Positions 20,538 through 26,525 of a stretch of 26,525 nt of DNA are shown one piece after another. Under the pieces are notes generated by a model. The model worked only from the letters and a program-made list of their open reading frames with translations, searched no databases and was not told the origin of the DNA. Both the position numbers and the translations under genes were made by a program. Each line of letters opens with the position of its first letter. Position 1 is the first letter of the stretch. This stretch comes from a virus. The stretch lies in IMG/VR virus record IMGVR_UViG_3300025115_000049, positions 1 through 26,525 of that record; one strand, 5' to 3'.

Positions 20538-20970
20538 AAACAATTTCCTTTAGTATATGGTTTTTATCAATTGTCAGCGCAGCCTCCCTGTATAAGTACA
20601 GAAGGCATGACAGTCTATGTTGACCATCTTTTACTACCCAGAGCCAATTCATCTGTCTTGGTACTCCACATATGTCATACATACATAGATACTCAATAAC
20701 ATCTTTGAAGGATATAGGTACCCTTGCATCAAATTTGAATCCATTGGTTCTTATATTTTTATATAAATGTTTATATTGCTCTGTGGTCGTAATACCAGGA
20801 TGATTATTATACCTTTTTAACCAGCCAACATAGTCCTCATGTAAGCTCCAATCCATATTATCCAGTGTTTTATAGACTAGGCATTCTTTTAGAGGTGTTG
20901 GTTGCCAGGTACCGTCCATTTTAAGTGTGGTAACATACACGTCGGTCAATTTAATTACATTAGTTGACAT
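20530..20970 (-). CDS. ParB/sulfiredoxin-like fold protein (D-G-Q-H-R motif)
   Basis: A 146-residue protein. The key feature is V-V-K-D-G-Q-H-R-L-S-C-L-L-Y-L near residues 112-126, which matches the (D/N)-G-x-H-R signature of the ParB/Srx nucleotide-binding fold, followed by the expected helix. The front part (W-S-L-H-E-D-Y-V-G-W-L-K-R-Y-N-N-H) is unfamiliar. The family includes DNA-binding partition proteins, nucleases and sulfiredoxins, so the activity cannot be specified. The ATG at 20970 is preferred because longer versions run into the divergent plus-strand gene; the ribosome site is weak. Confidence 0.6.
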   Translation of the reverse strand: MSTNVIKLTDVYVTTLKMDGTWQPTPLKECLVYKTLDNMDWSLHEDYVGWLKRYNNHPGITTTEQYKHLYKNIRTNGFKFDARVPISFKDVIEYLCMYDICGVPRQMNWLWVVKDGQHRLSCLLYLYREAALTIDKNHILKEIVYG

Positions 20971-20992
20971 ATCTCTATTTAGAGTCATAAAT
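20964..20992 (+). promoter_or_regulatory. sigma70-like promoter with inverted repeat in spacer
   Basis: TTGACA (20964-20969, perfect -35) and ATAAAT (20987-20992, weak -10) are separated by 17 bases, upstream of the three plus-strand membrane-protein genes. The spacer contains the inverted repeat CTCTA-TT-TAGAG (20973-20984), which could be an operator. The -35 overlaps the start codon of the divergent minus-strand gene. Confidence 0.45.
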
Positions 20993-21020
20993 ATAAGTAA
21001 TATAGAATTGGAGGTGTCAA

Positions 21021-21134
21021 ATGTCATTTATTGCATTTTTGATTGGCGTGGGAATTGGCTTTCTGTTCGGTGGCCTATTACCCGATCAGGCCAAATTAGT
21101 GGTTGAGATGATAAAAAAACTACTCAAGAGGTGA
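21021..21134 (+). CDS. very small membrane protein, 37 aa
   Basis: A short ORF behind a good ribosome site (GGAGG, 21010-21014). The product begins MSFIAFLIGVGIGFLFGG, a single transmembrane segment rich in Gly, followed by L-L-P-D-Q-A-K and a short amphipathic basic tail (M-I-K-K-L-L-K-R). Size and topology resemble pinholin or accessory lysis peptides, but no sequence family is recognised. It ends four bases before the next plus-strand gene, and the three genes form one operon. Confidence 0.65.
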   Translation: MSFIAFLIGVGIGFLFGGLLPDQAKLVVEMIKKLLKR

Positions 21135-21138
21135 GGTC

Positions 21139-21492
21139 ATGGAGTGGCTAAAAACCGTATGGAAGGGTACCGTTATGTTGTGGGTAGTTATAGGCATCTT
21201 GGCCTTGAGTACCGGCGGCCTGGCATTACATTGGTACCTCAAACCAGATGTTAATAAGGTACTCAAAGAGGCTAAGGAATGGAAAGAGGCCTATGAGCAG
21301 GTGGTGACTGATTATGAATTGTCAAAAAAGCGATATAGGTCAAGCCTGGCTTCAATCCAAAAGAGATATAATGCAGCCAAGGCCGAACTGGCCAGGCTGA
21401 CCAAGGAGAGTGAGAATGTTCAAAAACCTAAGACCAGTGAAGAACGCGTTCGGCGTCTACGGGCTCTTGGCTATCCTCCTCTTAACCAGTAA
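21139..21492 (+). CDS. membrane-anchored coiled-coil protein, Rz/i-spanin-like
   Basis: A 117-residue protein with one N-terminal transmembrane segment (about residues 12-33, M-L-W-V-V-I-G-I-L-A-L), then a long charged helix/coiled coil (V-L-K-E-A-K-E-W-K-E-A-Y, then R-Y-N-A-A-K-A-E-L-A-R-L). This is the layout of Rz-type inner-membrane spanins, which bridge to an outer-membrane partner to disrupt the outer membrane at lysis. The next gene starts inside its 3' end in another frame, as Rz1 genes often do. GAGGT precedes the ATG. No endolysin lies in the window, so the lysis assignment is inference. Confidence 0.6.
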   Translation: MEWLKTVWKGTVMLWVVIGILALSTGGLALHWYLKPDVNKVLKEAKEWKEAYEQVVTDYELSKKRYRSSLASIQKRYNAAKAELARLTKESENVQKPKTSEERVRRLRALGYPPLNQ

Positions 21493-21844
21493 TGGTTGGA
21501 GCGCCCAAGAAACCTATACCTTCGATGCACCTGTGGTTGATAAGATTATTGTTGAGGCAGAGCGATGTAAAAGTATTCAGGCTAGCCTGGTCCAGTGTAT
21601 TGACATGGAAGGATTGTGCCGGGAGGAAGCTCGGCTAAACACCGAACAGCTCAATAAGTGTGAGTCTTCCAATGATGAGTTGGAAGCCATCATCAAAAAA
21701 CAACAGAGCACCTTGGAAGATGTGCATCGGCTTATAGAGGATGAACGTGATAAAGCCTGGTGGGGTAAGCTTTGGGTTGGTATACAGTCTGGTATTGGTG
21801 GTGTGATACTGGGTATTTTGATAAAAGCATTGATCCTACTTTAA
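21416..21844 (+). CDS. signal-peptide and C-terminal membrane-anchor coiled-coil protein, overlapping the previous gene
   Basis: A 142-residue protein starting MFKNLRPVKN, in a different frame from the preceding gene and overlapping it by 77 bases. It has an N-terminal signal or anchor (Y-G-L-L-A-I-L-L-L-T-S-N-G-W-S-A, possible cut before Q-E-T), a periplasmic helical region with four cysteines (R-C, Q-C, L-C, K-C), and a C-terminal transmembrane helix (G-G-V-I-L-G-I-L-I-K-A-L-I-L-L). There is no lipobox Cys, so it is neither a standard Rz1 nor a u-spanin. The pairing with a membrane coiled-coil protein suggests a lysis or envelope role. GAGAGTGAG before the ATG is a modest ribosome site. Confidence 0.6.
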   Translation: MFKNLRPVKNAFGVYGLLAILLLTSNGWSAQETYTFDAPVVDKIIVEAERCKSIQASLVQCIDMEGLCREEARLNTEQLNKCESSNDELEAIIKKQQSTLEDVHRLIEDERDKAWWGKLWVGIQSGIGGVILGILIKALILL

Positions 21845-21874
21845 GGGGTCTATATCCGTAAGGACATAGACCCC
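21845..21874. terminator. bidirectional terminator hairpin between convergent genes
   Basis: GGGGTCTATATCC (21845-21857) pairs with GGACATAGACCCC (21862-21874) around a GTAA loop (GNRA type), with one A-C mismatch in 13 pairs. It lies between the plus-strand membrane genes (end 21844) and the minus-strand gp32 gene (end 21884). No long T-run follows on either strand, but position and stem strength suit termination or 3'-end protection for both transcripts. Confidence 0.65.
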
Positions 21875-21883
21875 TACGTAGGC

Positions 21884-22819
21884 TTAGTATTTCAAGCTGT
21901 CCAGTTCCTTCAGTAAGTCCGTTTCTGACTCACCTGATTCACTTGGAGTGAAGTCTGGAACATCTTCTTCCTTCGGCTTGGTTGCCGTGGTAGACTTGGT
22001 TGATGGCTCCTCCTGAACACCATGATGCTTCTCCCACTCTCGCTGGATCAACTGGAAAAGCCCTTCGGATACCAAGGTATCCTTGATCCACTTATCATCT
22101 TTTTTCATGGAATTGATGTGGTCATCGATGGAATGGGTGCTATCCATGATGGCCTTGATTTCCTTGTCAGACCCCAAGGCGGTTGCCTTACGGCTAAACG
22201 CTGAAGATGCATAGTCTGGAAAGGTTCTCTTGTCTGCGTCGGGTTTGGTGGTTTTGACCTTGATGATGAAATTATGGCCATTTTCTGTCGGATCCCATGC
22301 AGCCTCCCTCAAGCCTTCCTTCTCATCTTCCTCAGCCACCAGCTTTTCATTGATCTTACCAGGCAGCTCATAGATTTTAACCTTGCCGGCAGACTTGGAA
22401 TTATCATCATTGGCGTTTTTGTCCCGTGGGTCCTCGGTGATGTAGAAATTGGCTGCGAAGCGTTCCTTGCGTCGTAGCTCCCGCGCCGTTTTCTTATCCT
22501 CAGGCGTGCCGTTATAAAGCATACTCACGGTATTGCAGACTGGACACCAGTTGCCGAACTCATGCGTCTTGGGGCACAGCATATTGTACCATTTGTCGCC
22601 CGATCTCCACATGTGGTAAAAGAACTTCTTGGATAGGGTCCCGTTCTTGTCCGGCAAGAACCGGCCCTCATATACGATTGGTTCATCCTGCGTGCCGGCT
22701 TGAAGTGCTGTCCAAACCTTATCTGACCGATTCATTCTTGGCGTCTGCTGTACCTTCTCTTTTTCCCTGTTTTCCAAATGTTTTGCAAACATTTCCTTCG
22801 TGATCCATCGACTTGACAT
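21884..22819 (-). CDS. 32: single-stranded DNA-binding protein (gp32)
   Basis: A 311-residue protein (T4 gp32: 301). It coats single-stranded DNA in replication, recombination and repair. The zinc site is visible: H69 in F-Y-H-M-W, then L-C82-P-K-T-H86 and W-C92-P-V-C95. The N-terminal basic helix (about 1-30) would be the cooperativity domain. The OB-fold core includes R-F-A-A-N-F-Y-I-T-E-D-P and G-K-V-K-I-Y-E-L-P-G-K-I. A Ser/Thr/Pro linker leads to an acidic tail ending D-L-L-K-E-L-D-S-L-K-Y, as in T4, where the tail binds replication partners. AAAGGAGA precedes the ATG. Confidence 0.93.
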   Translation of the reverse strand: MSSRWITKEMFAKHLENREKEKVQQTPRMNRSDKVWTALQAGTQDEPIVYEGRFLPDKNGTLSKKFFYHMWRSGDKWYNMLCPKTHEFGNWCPVCNTVSMLYNGTPEDKKTARELRRKERFAANFYITEDPRDKNANDDNSKSAGKVKIYELPGKINEKLVAEEDEKEGLREAAWDPTENGHNFIIKVKTTKPDADKRTFPDYASSAFSRKATALGSDKEIKAIMDSTHSIDDHINSMKKDDKWIKDTLVSEGLFQLIQREWEKHHGVQEEPSTKSTTATKPKEEDVPDFTPSESGESETDLLKELDSLKY

Positions 22820-22847
22820 TCCATTCTCCTTTGTCTTTTTTGTTATA

Positions 22848-23591
22848 TCATACCATGTTACCGTTTGGTTGTAAACGTTGTTTTGATTTTATGTTACTCC
22901 GTCTACTTTCATGACTGAGTTCTACGGCCTTTCGCATATGTTTCTTACCCTCTGGTGTATTGGCGCGCCTTTTAGCGGATATACTCATTTTTCTACGTGT
23001 CTCATCACTTTTGGGTTTCCTCATTTTCTGTCTTGTCTCCATTGAGCGTTTTGAGCCATAATTTGGTGAAAGCTCACCTCTCAACCCATACATAGGATGT
23101 TTCTCGCCGCGTTTCGCTAGGCTAAGTTTTTGACGTTCTTCTTCAGACCTAACACGGTTCCTGGCCGTATCGGCTCTATCCTTCTTGAATTGTTCGGTAT
23201 GGTGATGACCATAAAATGGGTTGTTAGCTCCCATTCTTTGTTCACTTAGACGTTTTTTCAGTTCTTCGGAATACACCCTTTCATGTCCACCATAATTCAT
23301 ATTATAGCCTTTACCATGATCTATAATGGTGTCATATACAAGTATATAGTGTTTTTCCATTTCATTCAGTTCATCTCTTGAGTTACATATATGAATTTGC
23401 TCAATGATGAAATTTTCAATACCGTATTTTCTGATTGATTTGTATAATGGATAGGGCTTACCGCGCCTTGCACACTTTTTATGATCCGTCCATCGATACT
23501 TCATTTTGTTGGTTGTTTGTCCCACATACTTTTTCAAATTGACCAGGCATGTGATGAGGTAAATAATTCCATACGGTTTGGTTGATTCCAT
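22848..23591 (-). CDS. GIY-YIG homing endonuclease with NUMOD3 repeats
   Basis: A 247-residue free-standing nuclease. The GIY-YIG catalytic domain lies at about 1-95: G-I-I-Y-L-I-T...K-Y-V-G-Q-T, then Y-R-W-T-D-H-K and E-K-H-Y-I. After Y-N-M-N-Y-G-G come several NUMOD3-type DNA-binding modules (G-A-N-N-P-F-Y-G, G-E-K-H-P-M-Y-G, L-S-P-N-Y-G-S) and a basic helical tail (S-D-E-T-R-R-K-M-S). The start at 23591 has GGAGG nine bases upstream. It lies next to gene 32, as T4 segG (also GIY-YIG) does. An exact late box stands about 90 bases upstream. Some 28 codons upstream of the ATG stay open in frame and look protein-like, but lack a start with a ribosome site. Confidence 0.92.
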   Translation of the reverse strand: MESTKPYGIIYLITCLVNLKKYVGQTTNKMKYRWTDHKKCARRGKPYPLYKSIRKYGIENFIIEQIHICNSRDELNEMEKHYILVYDTIIDHGKGYNMNYGGHERVYSEELKKRLSEQRMGANNPFYGHHHTEQFKKDRADTARNRVRSEEERQKLSLAKRGEKHPMYGLRGELSPNYGSKRSMETRQKMRKPKSDETRRKMSISAKRRANTPEGKKHMRKAVELSHESRRSNIKSKQRLQPNGNMV

Positions 23592-23682
23592 GTGACTTTG
23601 CCTCCATAAATAGGTTGGAGAGGACAGCAGCATTGCCTCAGCTGTTTCCGGTGTGACCCAATCACCCGGATTACTCTCATTC

Positions 23683-23823
23683 CTATTTATATGAGACTAG
23701 CATCTCATTCAAATTCTTTGTGGCATAGTCTTTTTTCACTGATTCCTTGATGTCTTTGTCCAATAGGACACTTCCGGATACTGGCACCCCGCTCAGATAT
23801 TCCAGATTTTTGAGTTTCTTCAT
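23683..23823 (-). CDS. small hypothetical protein, 46 aa
   Basis: A short ORF with a very strong ribosome site (AAAGGAGG, six bases before the ATG at 23823). The product starts MKKLKNLEYLSGVPVSG and is mostly charged and helical (L-D-K-D-I-K-E-S-V-K-K-D-Y), ending N-L-N-E-M-L-V-S-Y-K. No membrane segment, no recognised family. It may be a complete small protein, or the 5' part of a gene broken when the homing endonuclease arrived: the next ~28 codons continue in another frame into the endonuclease gene. The L-N-E near its C-terminus resembles the head-protease site, but its position is wrong for a leader. Confidence 0.6.
   Translation of the reverse strand: MKKLKNLEYLSGVPVSGSVLLDKDIKESVKKDYATKNLNEMLVSYK
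23684..23691 (-). promoter_or_regulatory. T4-type late promoter box TATAAATA before the homing endonuclease
   Basis: An exact TATAAATA on the minus strand about 93 bases before the GIY-YIG ATG, overlapping the last codons and stop of the 46-residue ORF. T4 homing endonuclease genes often carry their own late promoters, so this placement is meaningful. Confidence 0.65.
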
Positions 23824-23880
23824 GTGCGCCTCCTTTCTTACACTCATATGTAGCACAGTTGGTCTGACTTGTACACATCT

Positions 23881-23888
23881 TATAAATA
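23881..23888 (+). promoter_or_regulatory. T4-type late promoter box TATAAATA before plus-strand virion genes
   Basis: An exact TATAAATA (followed by CGG) on the plus strand, 28 bases before the ATG at 23917, with AGGAGG (23904-23909) between. It lies in the divergent gap between the 46-residue ORF and the plus-strand pair ending in the Gly-Ser fibre, so it is probably the late promoter for the fibre operon. Confidence 0.75.
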
Positions 23889-23916
23889 CGGATATCGATC
23901 TACAGGAGGATTCAAA

Positions 23917-24288
23917 ATGATCACCTTACATAACGGTAGTGTAGTAACATCGGCATCATCTGCGGCCATAGTGGAATATGATGTCCAAATGTACCCGGGT
24001 ATCCAGGTTTTCTTCAATTACACAAAGGGGACAGAAACCAATGTTGTGTTTGAGTGTCTGGTCCTAGAGTCTAATCACCCAGTCACCGGCTCATATTTTA
24101 ACACACAGACCAGTTCAGCCACCCCGGCCAAACAGACCTGGACATATTCGGCTAGTATGAATGGTGTGTTTTTGGCTACAGTACCCCAGTGTACCAATAA
24201 GGCTAGAATTGGTGCTACATTCACCTCTCCGGGTTCAGCATCAGGAGACCTTGATATTTACTGTGTTCCAGATGACAAATACCTATAA
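23917..24288 (+). CDS. small beta-rich hypothetical virion protein
   Basis: A 123-residue protein. The start MITLHNGSVV at 23917 follows AGGAGG by seven bases; an earlier TTG in frame would overlap the late promoter. The sequence is beta-strand-like throughout (V-E-Y-D-V-Q-M-Y-P-G-I-Q-V-F-F-N-Y, V-V-F-E-C-L-V-L-E, T-W-T-Y-S-A-S-M-N-G-V-F-L-A-T, D-L-D-I-Y-C-V-P-D), rich in Ser/Thr/Asn, with three Cys and no signal peptide. It resembles small phage decoration or fibre-associated proteins in composition only. It is 16 bases before the Gly-Ser fibre gene and shares its promoter, so a tail or surface role is likely. Confidence 0.75.
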   Translation: MITLHNGSVVTSASSAAIVEYDVQMYPGIQVFFNYTKGTETNVVFECLVLESNHPVTGSYFNTQTSSATPAKQTWTYSASMNGVFLATVPQCTNKARIGATFTSPGSASGDLDIYCVPDDKYL

Positions 24289-24304
24289 TATGGCGGTTTA
24301 GCGA

Positions 24305-26525
24305 ATGAACGATCTCGGCTATGTCAATAGGCAACCTATATATTATGTAGTCAAGGACCGTAATCCAGGCCCAACCGACTCAGCCTATACTCCACCTATG
24401 CTCTGGTGGAATAAAACGAGTAACCGTGCATACATCATGGTAGGTAAGGTTGGCGATGTTGCCACATGGTCTCAATACATTGGTTCGTCTATCAACCTGA
24501 TATCCCAATCCACCGTACTGTCTATAACCAATTGTACCAATCCTCCTCCTACCGAGGTTATGGGTGACAGGTACATCCTTGACACTACGGCAGGCACGGT
24601 TCATGCTAACTGGGACGGTGCTTCCAAGGAATCCATAGTTGAGTTCAATGGAGCTGTATGGGTAGAGACCGTGGCCTCAGAGGGTATAGTGGTCGAGGTC
24701 ATAGATGAGGACACTCTTTACTGGTATATCACCTCTTGGCAAAAAATCACCAACCAGGATATATCCACAAGTAGCTCACCATCGTTTGTTGGCCTAACCA
24801 CCTCAACCATTTCCACTGGTAGTATCTCTGCATCAAGTGTTATGGTGGTGCCGGTTCTATCGGCCGGTGAATCTGGTGCAACACGTGGTCAAATATATCT
24901 TGACAGTGATGATAATAACATATACAGGTATACAGGTAGTGAGTGGTTAGCAGCTGCCGGTTCATCCGGCAGTAGCGGCAGCTCTGGTTCGGCAGGTAGT
25001 GCTGGTTCCAGTGGGTCGAGTGGTTCAGTTGGCTCGTCCGGCAGCTCCGGTAGTGCTGGTTCAAGCGGTAGTGCTGGTTCCAGTGGGTCTTCCGGTAGTG
25101 CGGGCTCCAGCGGGCAGGCTGGATCCTCCGGCAGTGCGGGTTCCAGTGGGTCATCCGGCGGCTCCGGCTCGTCCGGGTCAGCAGGCTCCAGTGGGTCATC
25201 CGGTTCAACCGGCTCGAGTGGTATCGATGGTTCTTCTGGCACATCAGGCTCAGCTGGATCTTCTGGGTCCAGTGGGTCGGCAGGGTCCTCCGGTAGTGCG
25301 GGTTCCAGTGGGTCATCCGGCACAGATGGTTCCAGTGGGTCAGCCGGCAGCAGTGGTTCAGCAGGCTCCTCCGGTAGTGCTGGATCATCAGGATCCTCGG
25401 GTCCGGCCGGATCATCCGGTACAGACGGTTCCAGCGGGTCGGCAGGCTCCTCCGGTAGTGCTGGATCATCAGGATCCTCGGGTCCGGCCGGATCATCCGG
25501 TACAGACGGTTCCAGCGGGTCGGCAGGCTCCTCGGGTAGTGCTGGCTCCAGTGGTACGGATGGCTCAAGTGGTTCCTCCGGTAGCTCAGGGTCCTCCGGT
25601 AGTGCGGGTTCCAGTGGTTACTCTGGCTCCTCTGGATCTTCAGGTAGTGCAGGGTCCAGCGGGTCGGCTGGATCATCCGGTACAGATGGTTCCAGTGGGT
25701 CCGCCGGTAGTTCCGGCTCGGCTGGTAGTAGTGGATCAAGCGGGGGCACAGGCTCCTCAGGTGAAACGGGCTCATCCGGATCAAGCGGTAGTTCAGGATC
25801 CTCTGGTAGCGCCGGGTCATCCGGTAGTGCGGGTTCCAGTGGGACAGATGGCTCATCTGGCTCTAGTGGATCTAGTGGATCCTCAGGTTCATCCGGTTTA
25901 CCAGGTGCCGCATATACATTGGCCTTTACCAATGCTAACCTGAGTGCCGGTGTGCTAACGGTAACACATAACCTGAACAACCAATATAATGTGGTTAGTG
26001 TGTATGACAACAATAACCTGGAAATTGTACCAGATAATATTACAGCAACAAGTAGTACAGTGGTAACAATAGACCTGAGCACATTTGGTACTATAGTTGG
26101 TACCTGGAATGTGGTGGTTAATTATAGTGCCTCCTCGTCCGGCAGTAGTGGGTCTAGCGGGTCTAGTGGATCGTCCGGCTCCAGCGGTAGCAGCGGTTCC
26201 TCCGGCACTGACGGCTCATCCGGCACAGATGGCTCAAGTGGCTCATCCGGTACCTCTGGCTCTAGTGGAGCCACCGGTGCCGCCGGTACCTCTGGCTCAA
26301 GTGGCTCTTCCGGTACCTCTGGCTCAGCTGGCTCTTCCGGTACCTCTGGCTCTAGTGGGTCTAGTGGTTCCTCTGGGTCCTCCGGCACTGACGGCTCAGT
26401 CGAGCTGGCCACCTCCGCGGAATCCGTGACCGGGACCAGCGCGACACTTGCCGATACGCCGGCCGGCGGCCAGGCAAAAGCCGAGGACGAACGGATCCGG
26501 CAATGCGAAAACTTCAGCGAGACCA
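24305..26525 (+). CDS. giant Gly-Ser-rich collagen-like tail fibre/adhesin (3' end outside window)
   Basis: The frame is open from the ATG at 24305 to the window end (740 complete codons), so the gene is partial. The N-terminal domain (about 1-218) has fibre-type units: Y-V-V-K-D-R-N-P-G, G-D-R-Y-I-L-D...H-A-N-W-D-G-A-S-K-E, V-E-F-N-G-A-V-W (DUF2793-like) and L-S-A-G-E-S-G-A-T-R-G-Q-I-Y-L-D-S-D. Residues 219-533 are almost pure G-X-Y triplets with X/Y mostly Ser (G-S-S, G-S-A, occasional G-T-D and G-P-A). A beta domain of about 75 residues follows (L-S-A-G-V-L-T-V-T-H-N-L-N-N...W-N-V-V-V-N-Y), then a second G-X-Y tract to about 26398. Probably a trimeric fibre shaft. Weak ribosome site GGCGG. 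Long ORFs on other frames here are repeat shadows. Confidence 0.88.
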   Translation, partial: MNDLGYVNRQPIYYVVKDRNPGPTDSAYTPPMLWWNKTSNRAYIMVGKVGDVATWSQYIGSSINLISQSTVLSITNCTNPPPTEVMGDRYILDTTAGTVHANWDGASKESIVEFNGAVWVETVASEGIVVEVIDEDTLYWYITSWQKITNQDISTSSSPSFVGLTTSTISTGSISASSVMVVPVLSAGESGATRGQIYLDSDDNNIYRYTGSEWLAAAGSSGSSGSSGSAGSAGSSGSSGSVGSSGSSGSAGSSGSAGSSGSSGSAGSSGQAGSSGSAGSSGSSGGSGSSGSAGSSGSSGSTGSSGIDGSSGTSGSAGSSGSSGSAGSSGSAGSSGSSGTDGSSGSAGSSGSAGSSGSAGSSGSSGPAGSSGTDGSSGSAGSSGSAGSSGSSGPAGSSGTDGSSGSAGSSGSAGSSGTDGSSGSSGSSGSSGSAGSSGYSGSSGSSGSAGSSGSAGSSGTDGSSGSAGSSGSAGSSGSSGGTGSSGETGSSGSSGSSGSSGSAGSSGSAGSSGTDGSSGSSGSSGSSGSSGLPGAAYTLAFTNANLSAGVLTVTHNLNNQYNVVSVYDNNNLEIVPDNITATSSTVVTIDLSTFGTIVGTWNVVVNYSASSSGSSGSSGSSGSSGSSGSSGSSGTDGSSGTDGSSGSSGTSGSSGATGAAGTSGSSGSSGTSGSAGSSGTSGSSGSSGSSGSSGTDGSVELATSAESVTGTSATLADTPAGGQAKAEDERIRQCENFSET
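25361..25522 (+). repeat. exact 81-bp tandem repeat in the Gly-Ser fibre gene
   Basis: 25361-25441 and 25442-25522 are identical over 81 bases (27 codons, nine G-X-Y triplets) and in frame. A partial third unit follows from 25523. Within a longer region of degenerate Gly-Ser codons this identical pair marks a recent unequal exchange. Confidence 0.93.
26399..26525. other. compositional break at the window end
   Basis: From about 26399 the fibre reading frame continues, but the base and codon use changes abruptly: GCG, CCG, GAG, CTG, GCC and CGG codons replace the GGT/TCC/AGT/GCT/ACA style of the phage. The product changes from Gly-Ser triplets to V-E-L-A-T-S-A-E-S-V-T-G-T, a common fibre motif, then a charged stretch. 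Either a horizontally acquired fibre tip or a chimeric assembly join inside the low-complexity tract. Confidence 0.6.

Noticed and set aside
23833-23868. sigma70-like promoter on the minus strand before the 46-residue ORF (TGTACA-N17-TACATA)
   Set aside because: Only four and three of six positions match consensus; too weak to list as a feature.
24840-26429. Long open frames on both strands in the Gly-Ser region (for example 24840-25856 minus, 24889-25323 minus, 24999-25943 plus, 25618-26082 minus, 26122-26412 minus)
   Set aside because: They are shadows of the codon repeats of the 24305 fibre frame. Their products are P-E-D-P-L or V-P-V-G type low-complexity strings without ribosome sites, while the fibre frame runs through with real domains on both sides of the repeat.

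Overview
This window is a piece of a tailed-phage genome, a distant relative of T4. The evidence is a T4-type head-gene run on the minus strand, in transcription order: portal (gp20), gp67-like, gp68-like, prohead protease (gp21), scaffold (gp22) and major capsid protein (gp23). A gp32-type single-strand DNA-binding protein is also present, and there are six exact TATAAATA boxes of the T4 late-promoter type, placed and oriented in front of genes. Nothing in the sequence fixes the host. No tRNA, rRNA, CRISPR array or integrase was seen.

Layout. (1) 1-7148, minus strand: a closely packed operon. In transcription order it holds a candidate small terminase, a PrkA-type AAA+ kinase interrupted by a 483-residue LAGLIDADG intein, a DUF488-like protein, three unknown proteins that all start MFED(L/I)I, dCMP deaminase, a glycosyltransferase-like protein and a small unknown protein. 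(2) 7149-8500: a plus-strand radical-SAM-like protein behind a late box, a tail-to-tail 56-residue zinc-ribbon protein, and an exported Lys/Ala-rich protein. (3) 8504-9660, minus: a Vsr/DUF559-like nuclease and a conserved hypothetical protein behind a sigma70-like promoter, insulated from the capsid gene by a strong hairpin. (4) 9661-17324, minus: the head module, with a 398-residue HNH intein in the portal protein and five extra small genes between gp21 and gp22. (5) 17329-20970, minus: an unknown protein, a DUF4376-like tail protein, a His-rich collar/fibre protein and three small genes. (6) 20964-21874, plus: three small membrane proteins resembling a lysis cassette, closed by a bidirectional hairpin. 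(7) 21884-23823, minus: gp32, a GIY-YIG homing endonuclease with its own late box, and a 46-residue ORF. (8) 23881-26525, plus: a small beta-rich protein and a very long Gly-Ser-rich (GXY) fibre running off the end of the window. No gene-free stretch exceeds 300 bases; the longest is 11798-12043.

The most interesting signal is a set of small proteins around the prohead protease that share interchangeable N-terminal leaders. One leader (M-I-I/T-D/N-K-I-D-N/R-Y-L-N-E) ends in the same Y-L-N-E found at the predicted maturation site of this phage's own capsid protein, and it fits the (L/I)-X-E rule of T4 gp21. I read these leaders as capsid-targeting sequences and the small proteins as candidate internal proteins packaged in the head. 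Leaders and bodies appear shuffled among the paralogues. Two inteins, a homing endonuclease beside gene 32 and an in-frame tandem duplication show that mobile and repeat-driven change is active here. The last ~125 bases differ sharply in base and codon use and may be an assembly join.
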